DNA from: an uncultured Prevotellaceae bacterium
GTDB lineage: Bacteria > Bacteroidota > Bacteroidia > Bacteroidales > Muribaculaceae
DNA: 50,141 nt
Direction of reading: 5' to 3'
Assembly: GCA_900318065.1 (NCBI GenBank)
Contig: ONIY01000011.1
Coordinates: 1-50,141 of the forward strand
In this document: positions 1 through 7,536 of the stretch, piece after piece
Position numbering within the stretch: the stretch's first letter is position 1
Layout of the letters: every line of letters begins with the position of its first letter
The notes under the pieces: model-generated
What the model saw: the letters and a program-made list of their open reading frames with translations, nothing else
Database searches by the model: none
Told to the model about the DNA's origin: nothing
Translations under genes and position numbers: made by a program

Positions 1-195
1 TCCTATCCACTCCTATCCATTCCTATCCACTCCTATCCACTCCTATCCACTCCTATCCACTCCTATCCACTCCTATCCACTCCTATCCATTCCTATCCAT
101 TCCTATCCATTCCTATCCATTCCTATCCATTCCTATCCATTCCTATCCATTCCTATCCATTCCTATCCATTTCTATCCATTCCTATCCATTCCTA
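1..195. repeat. Decamer tandem array (TCCTATCCAY)
   Basis: Nineteen consecutive copies of a 10-bp unit, TCCTATCCAC or TCCTATCCAT, fill positions 1-190, followed by a decayed partial copy. The C-ending variant is mostly in the first eight units and the T-ending variant in the rest; one unit starts TTC. The array touches the window edge, so its full length is unknown. It ends 14 bp before the start codon of the BASS transporter gene, so it occupies that gene's upstream region. The 10-bp period is not a multiple of three, and I see no reason to call it coding. Confidence 0.97.
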
Positions 196-208
196 ACTCT
201 TCAAAATA

Positions 209-1057
209 ATGAACGCTACAATATTTATAGTAATCCCCATTCTCACGCTCTTGATGTTTGAGCTGGGATTGAACCTTCGACTTAACGACTTCAAGCTCTT
301 TCGTGACCGCCCATTGCCTGTGCTGGCGGGCTTGATAGGGCAAATCATCATCCTTCCCGCTCTCGCGTGGCTCATAGGCTGGGCGTTGCATCTCGAGCCC
401 ATTTTCCTGATAGGCTTCGTGCTCATAGCCTGCTGCCCGGGTGGCAGTTCGTCGAATGTCTTCTCGATGCTCGCCCGTGGCGACGTGGCACTCTCGGTGT
501 CGCTCACGGCGTGCAGCAGCATTATCACCCTGTTCACCGTGCCACTAATCATGGAGTGGGTGACTGCCTGCGCTGGCAGCCAGGTTGACGTGCATCTGCC
601 TGTGGGCAAACTCTTCATGCAGAACATCGTGCTAATGTTTGTGCCCATTGTGGTGGGTATCGCTGTGCGCAAGAAGTGGGCGCGGGCTGCCGAGAAAATC
701 CATAAGGTGCTGTCGAAGATTGCCTTCCCGGCGCTCATCTTCCTCGCCACAGTGTTCTTTATCCAGAACCGCGAGGCGATAATCGACAGCTTTGGGCAGC
801 TCGGGCTCTCCATCACCGTCCTCATCCTGCTGGCAATGGCAAGTGGAGTGGGGCTGTCGTGGCTGATGCGCCTCACCGGCAAGGAGCGCCGCACCATCGT
901 CATCGAGATTGGTATGCAGAACGCAGCCCAAGCTATCGCCATCGCCAGCAGTCCGCTGGTGTTCAACAACGACACTATCGCTATTCCCGCCATCATCTAC
1001 GCACTGATGATGAACATCATTCTCATCATCTATGTGGCAGTGGTAAAGAACCGATAA
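209..1057 (+). CDS. Bile acid:sodium symporter (BASS) family transporter
   Basis: A 282-aa polytopic inner-membrane protein of the BASS/SBF superfamily (eukaryotic NTCP/ASBT, bacterial ASBT homologues, Acr3, PanS-like carriers). Two family hallmarks are visible: CPGGSSSN around residues 76-83 followed by ARGDVALS, and EIGMQNAAQA around residues 233-242. These correspond to the crossover regions that bind sodium and substrate. Hydrophobic segments cover almost the whole length. At 282 aa it is slightly short for the family (about 300-330). The ATG at 209 follows AAAATA directly after the decamer array, and no clear promoter is visible between them. The substrate cannot be deduced: bile acids, pantoate, keto acids and other organic anions are all possible. 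The next gene has its own promoter, so this one looks monocistronic. Confidence 0.88.
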   Translation: MNATIFIVIPILTLLMFELGLNLRLNDFKLFRDRPLPVLAGLIGQIIILPALAWLIGWALHLEPIFLIGFVLIACCPGGSSSNVFSMLARGDVALSVSLTACSSIITLFTVPLIMEWVTACAGSQVDVHLPVGKLFMQNIVLMFVPIVVGIAVRKKWARAAEKIHKVLSKIAFPALIFLATVFFIQNREAIIDSFGQLGLSITVLILLAMASGVGLSWLMRLTGKERRTIVIEIGMQNAAQAIAIASSPLVFNNDTIAIPAIIYALMMNIILIIYVAVVKNR

Positions 1058-1109
1058 TAATCTTATTATAAACAATGTAAATAGTGTTTTTTTTGACAGA
1101 AATAATTCT

Positions 1110-1117
1110 TACCTTTG
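1110..1117 (+). promoter_or_regulatory. Bacteroidota -7 box (TACCTTTG) for the 937-aa protein gene
   Basis: TACCTTTG followed by CAG matches the Bacteroidota -7 consensus TAnnTTTG and lies about 100 bp before the start codon at 1218. A T-rich stretch ending in TTTG lies upstream, but its spacing (about 14 bp) is short for a -33 element. The implied 5' UTR is long, about 90-95 nt. Confidence 0.6.
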
Positions 1118-1217
1118 CAGCGTGAAAGGAAAAGTGCTACCCGTTATGGTAGTGTTTTGGTTTTCACAAAGCGATTATCTCCTTAATACTTAATTTTTTA
1201 AACTAAACTCATTTTTT

Positions 1218-4031
1218 ATGAAAAAAGTTTTATCTCTCATGATGATGCTCATGCTCGCCATTGGAGCGTGGGCAGCTGAGGTCACCGACGTGCTAACAGG
1301 TGCTGCTACAGGCGTCACAGGCTCTAGTTACACCGACTGGTCAGGGGTGACTCTTACTTCTGATGCAGTTTATGCTGGTCAGAGCGCTGGAACTGAAGGT
1401 AGCATCCAGTTAAGGTCAAAAAACAACAATTCTGGTGTTATCACCACAGTTTCTGGTGGTAAGGTAAAGAGTGTGACTGTTGAATTTAGATCCAACACAT
1501 TGGACGGTCGTACTCTTAATTTCTATGGTAAGAATACAGCTTACAATGCTCCTACCGATTTGTATGATGGTTCACTCCAAGGTGAATTGCTTGGCACTTT
1601 TGTAAAAGGTGGAGAGACATCATCGGTTGCAGTAGAGGGTGACTATGAATACATAGGTTTCCGTTCGGCTGCCGATGCTATGTATATTGAAAGCATTACA
1701 ATCGTTTGGGAGACCGAGGGCACAGCTCCCGCCGTTGCCACTCCAGTAATCGCTGGCGAGACTCCATTCACCGAGAGCACTGAGGTAACTATTACCTGTG
1801 CTACCGATGGTGCAAGCATCTATTACACTACCGACGGTAGCGAGCCTACCAGCCAGTCGACTGCCTATACTGCAGCTTTCTCTATCACAGAAACTACTAC
1901 CGTTAAGGCTATCGCCTACGACGCTACTGGTGCTGCCTCAAGTGTTGCTACTAAGACCTTTGAGAAAGAGGAAGGTCCAGCTTCTTGTGCTACTGTAGCT
2001 GAGATCAATGCTCTTGAGGACAACACTGAGTTCACCTTCACAGGTCGCTTGGTGGTTAGCGGTCACGCTCATGCCACAAGTGGTTCTAACAACTGGCTCT
2101 ATGCCCAGGATGCGACTGGTGGTACATTGATGTTCAAGGCAACTCAGGATTACCAGAAGGGTGATGTTATCCCCGCAGGCTTCACTGGCACCAGGGCTAC
2201 CTTTGGTGGCGTTGCTCAAGTGCAGAGCCTTGCCAACATGCAGCCCGCTACTGAGACTGAAGAGCTCGTTGCCGAGGAATTGACTCCATCGCAAATTTCA
2301 AGCGAGAATGTTTACCGCTATGCCGTGATTAAGGGCGCTACTGTTAATGGCAACAATATCGTTGTTGGCGAGGAGAGTGTTGTAATCTACAACAACCGTT
2401 TCAACACCGAGATTCCTGCCGATGAGAACACCTATGACGTTTATGGCATCACATGCAGCTTCAACGGCACTCCACAATTCATGCCTCTCGAGTTTGTGGC
2501 TCAAGCTACCGAGGTGGCTACTCCCGTTATCGCTGGTGAGACTCCATTCACCGAGAGCACTGAGGTGACCATCACTTGCGAGACCGAGGGTGCTTCGATT
2601 TACTACACAATCGATGGTAGCGAGCCTACCAGCCAGTCGACAGCTTACACCGCTCCATTCTCTCTTACCGAGAGCGCTACCGTTAAGGCTATCGCCTACG
2701 ACGCTACTGGCGCTGCTTCGGCTGTTGCCACTAAGGAGTTTGAGAAGACTCTTGTCATCACTACAGCAGCCGAGTATAATGCTCTTCCCGAGAACACAAC
2801 ATTTGTATTCAATGGCAATTTGGTTGTAAGTGGTCAAAAGAATAAATATCTCTATGCTCAAGATGCAACTGGTGGCGCGCTTATATATGGCACGGCTCCT
2901 ACCTACTCTAAGGGTGACGTTATCCCCGCTGGCTTTACTGCTAAGAAGGTCAACTACAACGGAACCATTGAGATGAGCGAGATGACTGGTATGCAGGCCG
3001 CAACTGAAACTGCCGAACTCGTTGCTCAAGAACTTGCAATCAACCAGTTTGCTGACAACCAGAACATCTATGCTGTTGTTAAGGGCGCTACCATCAGCGG
3101 CAATACACTCACAATTGGTGATGAGACACTTGCTATTTACAATCGCTTTGGAATAACATTCCCAACCGACGACAAGACCTACGACGTTTATGGCGTGGCA
3201 ACTATCTATAACAATGCACCACAGCTGTTGCCTCTCGAGTTTGTTGAGGTTGTTGAGAAGACCGAAACTCCTACAATTGCTTGTCTTGAAGGCGAGACCG
3301 AATATACCTTCATCGTAAATGGCCTTGGAGAACTCAAACTTTATGCCAACGGCGTTGAAGTTGAGATTCCTTACATAGTTACCCGCACCAGTGAAGATCA
3401 GGTTATCACCTTAGTGGCTACTGCTCAAGAGGAAGGCAAGGAAATCAGTGATCCTAGAGAGTGGACTGTTACCGTGCCTAAACTGGCAGTTGTAGAAATC
3501 GAGGAGCTCTACGTAGTGGGTGATTTCAATGGCTGGAGCACAACCGAAGGCGTGGTTGAACTCGTGGAGAACGAGAGCAACGAGTTTGTTGGCACTGTTG
3601 AGTTTGAGGCCAATGGCGAGTTCAAGCTCATCACTCCTAATCCCGATGTTACAGCAACAACTGGTTGGATTTGGTTTGGTGGTCAGGACGACAATGGCGT
3701 TGACTACTTCGAGATCAACGAAGGCATGCTCGACCATGAAATCAGCCTGGTTAATGGAGCCAACTTCCGCGTGGTAGACGCTGGCGAGTACACCATCACC
3801 GTTAAGGAAGCAGCTGTTGTCCCTGGTGGCAAGGGTGTTCAAGAGCCTCTCGTGATGATTGTTACCAAGAATGCTCCTCAAGCAATTGAGACCATTGGTA
3901 GCGAGAATGTTAGCGCAGTTCGTTACTACAACCTGCAGGGTGTTGAGAGCGCAACTCCATTTGAGGGTGTGAACATCGTGGTTCGCATGATGAACGATGG
4001 CACCAAGAGCGTTAGCAAGATGGTGAAATAA
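1218..4031 (+). CDS. Modular secreted protein: two chitobiase-like/OB-like repeats, SusE/F-like domain, C-terminal sorting-type tail
   Basis: A 937-aa protein with a signal peptide (MKKVLSLMMM, hydrophobic core, cleavage likely after GAWA). A first beta-rich domain (about 20-170) is followed by a module that occurs twice. Each copy is a chitobiase/hexosaminidase C-terminal-type segment (ATPVIAGETPFTES, about 173-245 and 434-505; YYTTDGSEPT or YYTIDGSEPT) plus a beta domain resembling an OB-fold (WLYAQDATGG or KYLYAQDATGG; KGDVIPAGFT). Around 763 a SusE/SusF-like starch-binding-type domain begins (LYVVGDFNGWS). The last 40 or so residues (YYNLQGVES, GVNIVV, SVSKMVK) match the tail of the 1440-aa protein at 45171 and resemble C-terminal signals of T9SS cargo. 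I infer an outer-surface or secreted adhesin or glycan-binding role. No catalytic domain is visible, and the enzymatic function is unknown. A strong terminator follows. Confidence 0.75.
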   Translation: MKKVLSLMMMLMLAIGAWAAEVTDVLTGAATGVTGSSYTDWSGVTLTSDAVYAGQSAGTEGSIQLRSKNNNSGVITTVSGGKVKSVTVEFRSNTLDGRTLNFYGKNTAYNAPTDLYDGSLQGELLGTFVKGGETSSVAVEGDYEYIGFRSAADAMYIESITIVWETEGTAPAVATPVIAGETPFTESTEVTITCATDGASIYYTTDGSEPTSQSTAYTAAFSITETTTVKAIAYDATGAASSVATKTFEKEEGPASCATVAEINALEDNTEFTFTGRLVVSGHAHATSGSNNWLYAQDATGGTLMFKATQDYQKGDVIPAGFTGTRATFGGVAQVQSLANMQPATETEELVAEELTPSQISSENVYRYAVIKGATVNGNNIVVGEESVVIYNNRFNTEIPADENTYDVYGITCSFNGTPQFMPLEFVAQATEVATPVIAGETPFTESTEVTITCETEGASIYYTIDGSEPTSQSTAYTAPFSLTESATVKAIAYDATGAASAVATKEFEKTLVITTAAEYNALPENTTFVFNGNLVVSGQKNKYLYAQDATGGALIYGTAPTYSKGDVIPAGFTAKKVNYNGTIEMSEMTGMQAATETAELVAQELAINQFADNQNIYAVVKGATISGNTLTIGDETLAIYNRFGITFPTDDKTYDVYGVATIYNNAPQLLPLEFVEVVEKTETPTIACLEGETEYTFIVNGLGELKLYANGVEVEIPYIVTRTSEDQVITLVATAQEEGKEISDPREWTVTVPKLAVVEIEELYVVGDFNGWSTTEGVVELVENESNEFVGTVEFEANGEFKLITPNPDVTATTGWIWFGGQDDNGVDYFEINEGMLDHEISLVNGANFRVVDAGEYTITVKEAAVVPGGKGVQEPLVMIVTKNAPQAIETIGSENVSAVRYYNLQGVESATPFEGVNIVVRMMNDGTKSVSKMVK

Positions 4032-4059
4032 GTGAGATAACACTTTCTTTCAAATATTG

Positions 4060-4099
4060 AAAATGCTTGGCACACAACCATGTGCCAAGCATTTTTTTT
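4060..4099 (+). terminator. Intrinsic terminator after the 937-aa protein gene
   Basis: A perfect 15-bp stem (AAAATGCTTGGCACA pairing with TGTGCCAAGCATTTT), a 6-nt loop (CAACCA) and a run of eight T. It lies 28 bp after the stop codon. Confidence 0.95.
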
Positions 4100-4142
4100 G
4101 AAATGTAGGTGATTAAGATATTTTTAGATTGGTGTGCTCGAT

Positions 4143-4168
4143 TTTGGCACTATTGGGGTATATCTTTG
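4143..4168 (+). promoter_or_regulatory. Putative promoter of the 48-aa protein gene
   Basis: TATCTTTG at 4161-4168, followed by CAG, matches the Bacteroidota -7 box. A TTTG lies at 4143-4146, but the 14-bp gap is shorter than the usual 17-23 bp, so the -33 assignment is weak. The box lies 40 bp before the ATG at 4209, a normal leader length. This is the main reason for treating the small ORF as real. Confidence 0.6.
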
Positions 4169-4208
4169 CAGCGTGATTAAGTTATCAACCCACAAAATTA
4201 TAGATGTT

Positions 4209-4355
4209 ATGAACGATATCGACACTATCAATCCATGCGCTTTGAGCGACCAAGAGATTGTCACCGTTGGGCCAGCGCTCAACAAGTTGTTTAACCTTGC
4301 GGGCATTGCCTTCCTGCTCACATGCCTTGTGTATCTTGTAATGCATTGTTTGTAA
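4209..4355 (+). CDS. Small single-pass membrane protein (48 aa), unknown function
   Basis: Starting at the ATG at 4209, the product is 48 aa: a polar N-terminus (MNDIDTINPCALSDQEIVTV), a short amphipathic stretch (GPALNKLFNLAG) and a C-terminal hydrophobic helix (IAFLLTCLVYLVMHCL). A longer reading from 4134 is open but would begin upstream of the -7 box and so would not be on the transcript. It has its own promoter-like box and sits between a strong terminator and repeat-rich DNA. I do not recognise a family. It could be a regulatory small membrane protein or a toxin-like peptide; neither is shown. The call rests on promoter spacing and the clean polar-then-TM layout. Confidence 0.5.
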   Translation: MNDIDTINPCALSDQEIVTVGPALNKLFNLAGIAFLLTCLVYLVMHCL

Positions 4356-4699
4356 CGACGCACGACAACAATTAGAGGAATGTTTAGAGAGAGTGTGTGG
4401 CAAAAGATGGATTTTCCACGGCTGAGGCTGTCGCAAAACTCCGAGAATTCTCGTTCTGTAGGGACAAGGCGTGCCTTGTCCGCTTGAGGCGAACATTTGC
4501 TATTAAATACTTTCGCTATTATCGGAGGCTGTCGCATTAAAATAAAAACCACAAATTAAACAGATTAATTGGATTTTTTAATCGTCTGAAATACTGAATG
4601 ATAAAAAATACACAAAATCTGTTTAATCTGAAAAATCTGTGGTTTATTTAGTTTTGCACCCCCCCCTGTTGCAGTAAAACCGCTATTTTTGCAACGCTC
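4356..4699. other. Gene-free interval rich in palindromes
   Basis: No credible gene. It holds an 11-bp sequence, AGGCTGTCGCA, twice (about 4425 and 4526); a short palindrome, CGAGAATTCTCG, at 4442-4453; a 9-bp perfect stem, GGACAAGGC/GCCTTGTCC, at 4462-4481; and a larger imperfect inverted repeat listed separately. A related GGGATGAGGC/GCCTTGTCCC stem occurs at 25886-25907, so this is a dispersed element. Confidence 0.7.
4541..4647. repeat. Imperfect inverted repeat (AACCACA...TGTGGTT)
   Basis: The left arm at about 4541-4566 contains AACCACAAATTAAACAGATT. The right arm at about 4617-4647 reads, in reverse complement, AACCACAGAT followed by AGATTAAACAGATT, so it matches apart from roughly 9 extra nt in the right arm. 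The 50-bp interior is AT-rich and contains no gene. The arrangement could be a remnant of a miniature mobile element or a weak bidirectional termination structure. Confidence 0.75.
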
Positions 4700-4746
4700 T
4701 CAAAGAAAACAAGAGGTTGCTCTCATGCTCGAGAGCAGCCTCTTGT
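4700..4746 (-). terminator. Intrinsic terminator after the FMN-binding protein gene
   Basis: A 16-bp stem with one G-U position (ACAAGAGGTTGCTCTC at 4709-4724 pairing with GAGAGCAGCCTCTTGT at 4731-4746) and a 6-nt loop. Read on the minus strand, the stem is followed by TTTCTTTG. It lies 50 bp beyond the stop codon of the minus-strand gene at 4796. Confidence 0.85.
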
Positions 4747-4795
4747 GGTGTTGTGAATTACTTGTCCTTAACGTGTTACTACCATAAACCAAAGG

Positions 4796-5281
4796 CTATC
4801 TGGTCATGCGTTTCTTGCCCTTTGCCTGCTTTTTCTTGCCAGCAGTAGCTGTGCTTTTCTTGGAGGCAGCGCCTTTGCTGTCGCCCTTAGCCTGCTGCAG
4901 GCCCATCTTGATGTTCTTGATCAGAGCCTCGCTCGAATAGGTGGCGCCGGTGGCGGCGTCGGCATCGAGCTTCATGGCTTCGTCAACGGTCTTGCCAATG
5001 AACTGGCTAAACACCTTTTGCTTTGCCTTGTTGAAATAGGATGGTGTCTCCTGGTTGTCGAGGGCAGTGATGCTGGTGATCTTGCCATTGCTGATGCTTA
5101 TGCTCACTGGTGTGGGACCATTATATCCGGCTACTTTCTTGGCAATCTCGCCAGTCATGATCACTTGTGGGGTGCTTGTCTTCTGTGCCTTCTTTGTCTT
5201 GGCGGCAGCAGTACTTGGGCACATGCCTGCCACTGCGATGGCAAGTGCTATGCTCAGGGTGGTAAATGTTATCTTTCTCAT
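4796..5281 (-). CDS. Secreted FMN-binding domain protein
   Basis: A 161-aa protein with an N-terminal signal peptide (hydrophobic LSIALAIAVAGM, Ala-rich cleavage region near residue 27). The core, about 38-135, matches the FMN-binding domain of the NqrC/RnfG type: GYNGPTPVSISISNGKIT, then LDNQETP, and the flavinylation-type motif DAATGATYSS near residues 108-117. In NqrC/RnfG the Thr of [S/T]GAT-x-[S/T] carries covalently bound FMN. The C-terminus is a Lys/Ala-rich tail (KKSTATAGKKKQAKGKKRM). There are no transmembrane helices or Rnf/Nqr neighbours, so this is a stand-alone extracytoplasmic flavoprotein, perhaps part of an extracytoplasmic electron-transfer chain. Flavinylation would need an ApbE-like transferase, which is not in this window. 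It has its own promoter-like box and terminator. Confidence 0.82.
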   Translation of the reverse strand: MRKITFTTLSIALAIAVAGMCPSTAAAKTKKAQKTSTPQVIMTGEIAKKVAGYNGPTPVSISISNGKITSITALDNQETPSYFNKAKQKVFSQFIGKTVDEAMKLDADAATGATYSSEALIKNIKMGLQQAKGDSKGAASKKSTATAGKKKQAKGKKRMTR

Positions 5282-5316
5282 AATTCAGTAATGTGTTGTT
5301 TGTTGTTTTTAGACTG

Positions 5317-5324
5317 CAAACTTA
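5317..5324 (-). promoter_or_regulatory. -7 box for the FMN-binding protein gene
   Basis: On the minus strand TAAGTTTG followed by CAG matches TAnnTTTG and lies about 35 bp upstream of the start codon at 5281. No well-spaced -33 element is obvious. Confidence 0.6.
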
Positions 5325-5431
5325 GTGAAAAATTTAACGCGAAAGCTTCCCAAAAAGTCTATTTTAACATTTTTATCGTAATTATTGACCTAAAAAATGA
5401 GATTTTACTTTTTTTATCGGTTATATTGTCT

Positions 5432-5439
5432 TACCTTTG
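5432..5439 (+). promoter_or_regulatory. -7 box for the threonylcarbamoyl-AMP synthase gene
   Basis: TACCTTTG, 64 bp upstream of the ATG at 5504, is a good match to the Bacteroidota -7 consensus. The upstream -33 region is only a T-run. Confidence 0.6.
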
Positions 5440-5503
5440 TTAGTTATTTCAAAACACAAGGTGCTGCAACAGGCAGCGCAATGGAGAAATGAAGTTATAG
5501 CCT

Positions 5504-6070
5504 ATGATAATGGAAGACGATATAAAAGCGTGCATCGAGGTCCTCGAGCGGGGTGGGGTGATACTCTATCCCACCGACACCATTTGGGGCATTGGGTGCG
5601 ACGCCACTTGTGAAGAGGCAGTCAAGAGGGTCTACCAGCTCAAGCAGCGCGACGACAGCAAGGCGTTGATAGTGCTGCTCGACAGCATCGACCACATCGA
5701 CCATTATGTGGTCGATGTCCCTGAGATGGCTCTCGAACTACAGGATATTGCGGTCAAGCCATTGACGATTATCTATGAAGGAGCATTCAATGTTGCCCAC
5801 AACTTGCTGGGTGAGAACGACTCGCTGGGCATTCGTGTGCCTCACGAGGCATTCTCGCAGCGGCTGTGTGCGCAGTTTGGCAAGCCCATAGTGTCGACGT
5901 CGGCCAACGTGAGTGGCGCTCCCAGCGCACTGAACTTTGCCCAGATTAGCGATGAGATTAAAAGCGGTGTCGACTATGTGGTAAACTATCGCCAGGACGA
6001 CGAGAGCGTGCATGCCGCATCTAATATCATCCTGTTCAGGGGCGATGGCACGTTTAGAATTATCAGATAA
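5504..6070 (+). CDS. L-threonylcarbamoyladenylate synthase (TsaC/Sua5/YrdC family)
   Basis: A 188-aa YrdC-domain protein. The family makes threonylcarbamoyl-AMP from threonine, bicarbonate and ATP, the first step of the t6A37 modification of ANN-decoding tRNAs. Visible signatures are the N-terminal YPTDTIWGIGCDA near residues 22-34, the KQRDDSKAL substrate-binding region, and STSANVSGAPS near residues 130-140. The length fits the short TsaC type, with no Sua5 C-terminal domain. Two ATGs (5504 and 5510) are possible starts, and the difference is only two residues. The sugar transferase gene starts 49 bp downstream, so cotranscription is plausible. Confidence 0.92.
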   Translation: MIMEDDIKACIEVLERGGVILYPTDTIWGIGCDATCEEAVKRVYQLKQRDDSKALIVLLDSIDHIDHYVVDVPEMALELQDIAVKPLTIIYEGAFNVAHNLLGENDSLGIRVPHEAFSQRLCAQFGKPIVSTSANVSGAPSALNFAQISDEIKSGVDYVVNYRQDDESVHAASNIILFRGDGTFRIIR

Positions 6071-6119
6071 AGGATTGAGAGTTAATAGCTTTACAATTTA
6101 AAAGAAAGACGGCAAACTA

Positions 6120-7535
6120 ATGACAGGCGAGAGACTACAGCGATTGAAATATGTGATAGGCGACTATGTGTCGTCTAATGTCGCGTGGTTCCTTTTCAAC
6201 CTTGTGCGTTATCACCTGGGTTTTGTGAAGGGACACTTGTCGCTGGGGTCTTTCCTGCTGTCGCCCAATGTGATAGTGGGTCAGGTGCTGTTCCCGCTGT
6301 TGATGATGTTTGTCTATTACCTCTCGGGCTATTATAATGTTCCCTACCGCAAGTCGCGACTGCAGGAGGTGTTCATCACCCTGCTGAGTGCCGTGTGCAA
6401 CAGTTTCCTGATAATGCTTGTGGCACTCATCAACGACATGGTGGAGAGTCGCGCCGAGAACTATGAGGTGATATTCCTGCTCATGGGACTGCTCTTTGTG
6501 GTGGTCTATGTGGTGAGGCTCTTTATCACCAACGCCTGCACACGCCGCATCAGGAATGGCAGTCTGCAGTTCAATGCGTTGATAGTGGGCAGCGGAGCCT
6601 CGGGCTACGCGTTCTTCCAGCGCCTGCGCAATCACATCAACACCTTTGGCTACAACGTGGTGGGCTTTGTCGACCTCCCTGGCGAGAACCGCGTGAAGGA
6701 CATTGCGCTGCCAGTCTACGACATCGATACGATCTCCCAGGCATGCCGTGAACTCCAGGTGAGCGAACTCATAGTGGTTCCCACCAAGCAGAACCTGGAG
6801 CAGATGCTTGCCGTGATCGACCGCCTCTATGCCCTTAACGTGCCCATCAAGATGACGCCCGACAAGACCAATGTCTTCATGTCGCGCGCTCGCTTCAGCA
6901 ACCTCTATGGCGACCCGCTGGTCGACATTGGCGGCATCACCATGAGTGAGGGCGGAAAGAACATCAAGCGGGTGTTTGACGTGGTGGTCTCGGCAGTGGT
7001 GATGCTGCTGCTGTTGCCCGTCTACCTGATTGTGTCGCTCATGATAAAGCTCGACTCAAAGGGACCGGTGGTGTTCAGCCAGGAGCGCGTGGGTTATCAC
7101 AACAAGAAGTTCAAGATATATAAATTCAGGTCGATGGTGGTCGACGCCGAGAAGGACAATGTGCCGCAACTCTCGAGCGACGACGACCCGCGCATCACCC
7201 GTGTGGGGCATTGCCTGCGCAAGTACCGCATCGACGAACTGCCGCAGTTCTGGAACGTGCTCAAGGGCGACATGTCGCTCGTGGGGCCACGCCCTGAACG
7301 ACAGTACTACATCGACCAGATTGTGGCTCGCAAACCAGCCTACCTGCTTGTGCACCAGGTGCGTCCAGGCATCACCTCGATGGGACAGGTGAAGTTTGGC
7401 TATGCCAAGAATGTCGACGAGATGCTCGAGCGTCTCGACTACGACTTGCTCTATATCGAGAACATGTCGATGCTTAACGACTTCAAAATACTTGCTTACA
7501 CCATCAAAATTGTAATTACCGGTAAAGGTGTGTGA
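6120..7535 (+). CDS. Exopolysaccharide polyprenyl glycosylphosphotransferase (undecaprenyl-phosphate sugar transferase)
   Basis: A 471-aa inner-membrane protein of the WbaP/WcaJ type that starts a surface polysaccharide by moving a sugar-1-phosphate from a nucleotide sugar onto undecaprenyl phosphate. It has N-terminal transmembrane helices (about 10-135), a Rossmann-like CoA-binding-type domain ([17 protein letters not shown], about 155-250), then a membrane anchor starting at about 281 ([13 protein letters not shown]) and the catalytic bacterial sugar transferase domain. Conserved blocks are [45 protein letters not shown] and GPRPER. No glycosyltransferase cluster surrounds it, so it looks like a stand-alone initiator. 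The downstream ClC gene starts 1 nt after its stop (or overlaps it if GTG is used), so the two are translationally linked. Confidence 0.93.
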   Translation: MTGERLQRLKYVIGDYVSSNVAWFLFNLVRYHLGFVKGHLSLGSFLLSPNVIVGQVLFPLLMMFVYYLSGYYNVPYRKSRLQEVFITLLSAVCNSFLIMLVALINDMVESRAENYEVIFLLMGLLFVVVYVVRLFITNACTRRIRNGSLQFNALIVGSGASGYAFFQRLRNHINTFGYNVVGFVDLPGENRVKDIALPVYDIDTISQACRELQVSELIVVPTKQNLEQMLAVIDRLYALNVPIKMTPDKTNVFMSRARFSNLYGDPLVDIGGITMSEGGKNIKRVFDVVVSAVVMLLLLPVYLIVSLMIKLDSKGPVVFSQERVGYHNKKFKIYKFRSMVVDAEKDNVPQLSSDDDPRITRVGHCLRKYRIDELPQFWNVLKGDMSLVGPRPERQYYIDQIVARKPAYLLVHQVRPGITSMGQVKFGYAKNVDEMLERLDYDLLYIENMSMLNDFKILAYTIKIVITGKGV

Positions 7536-7536
7536 T

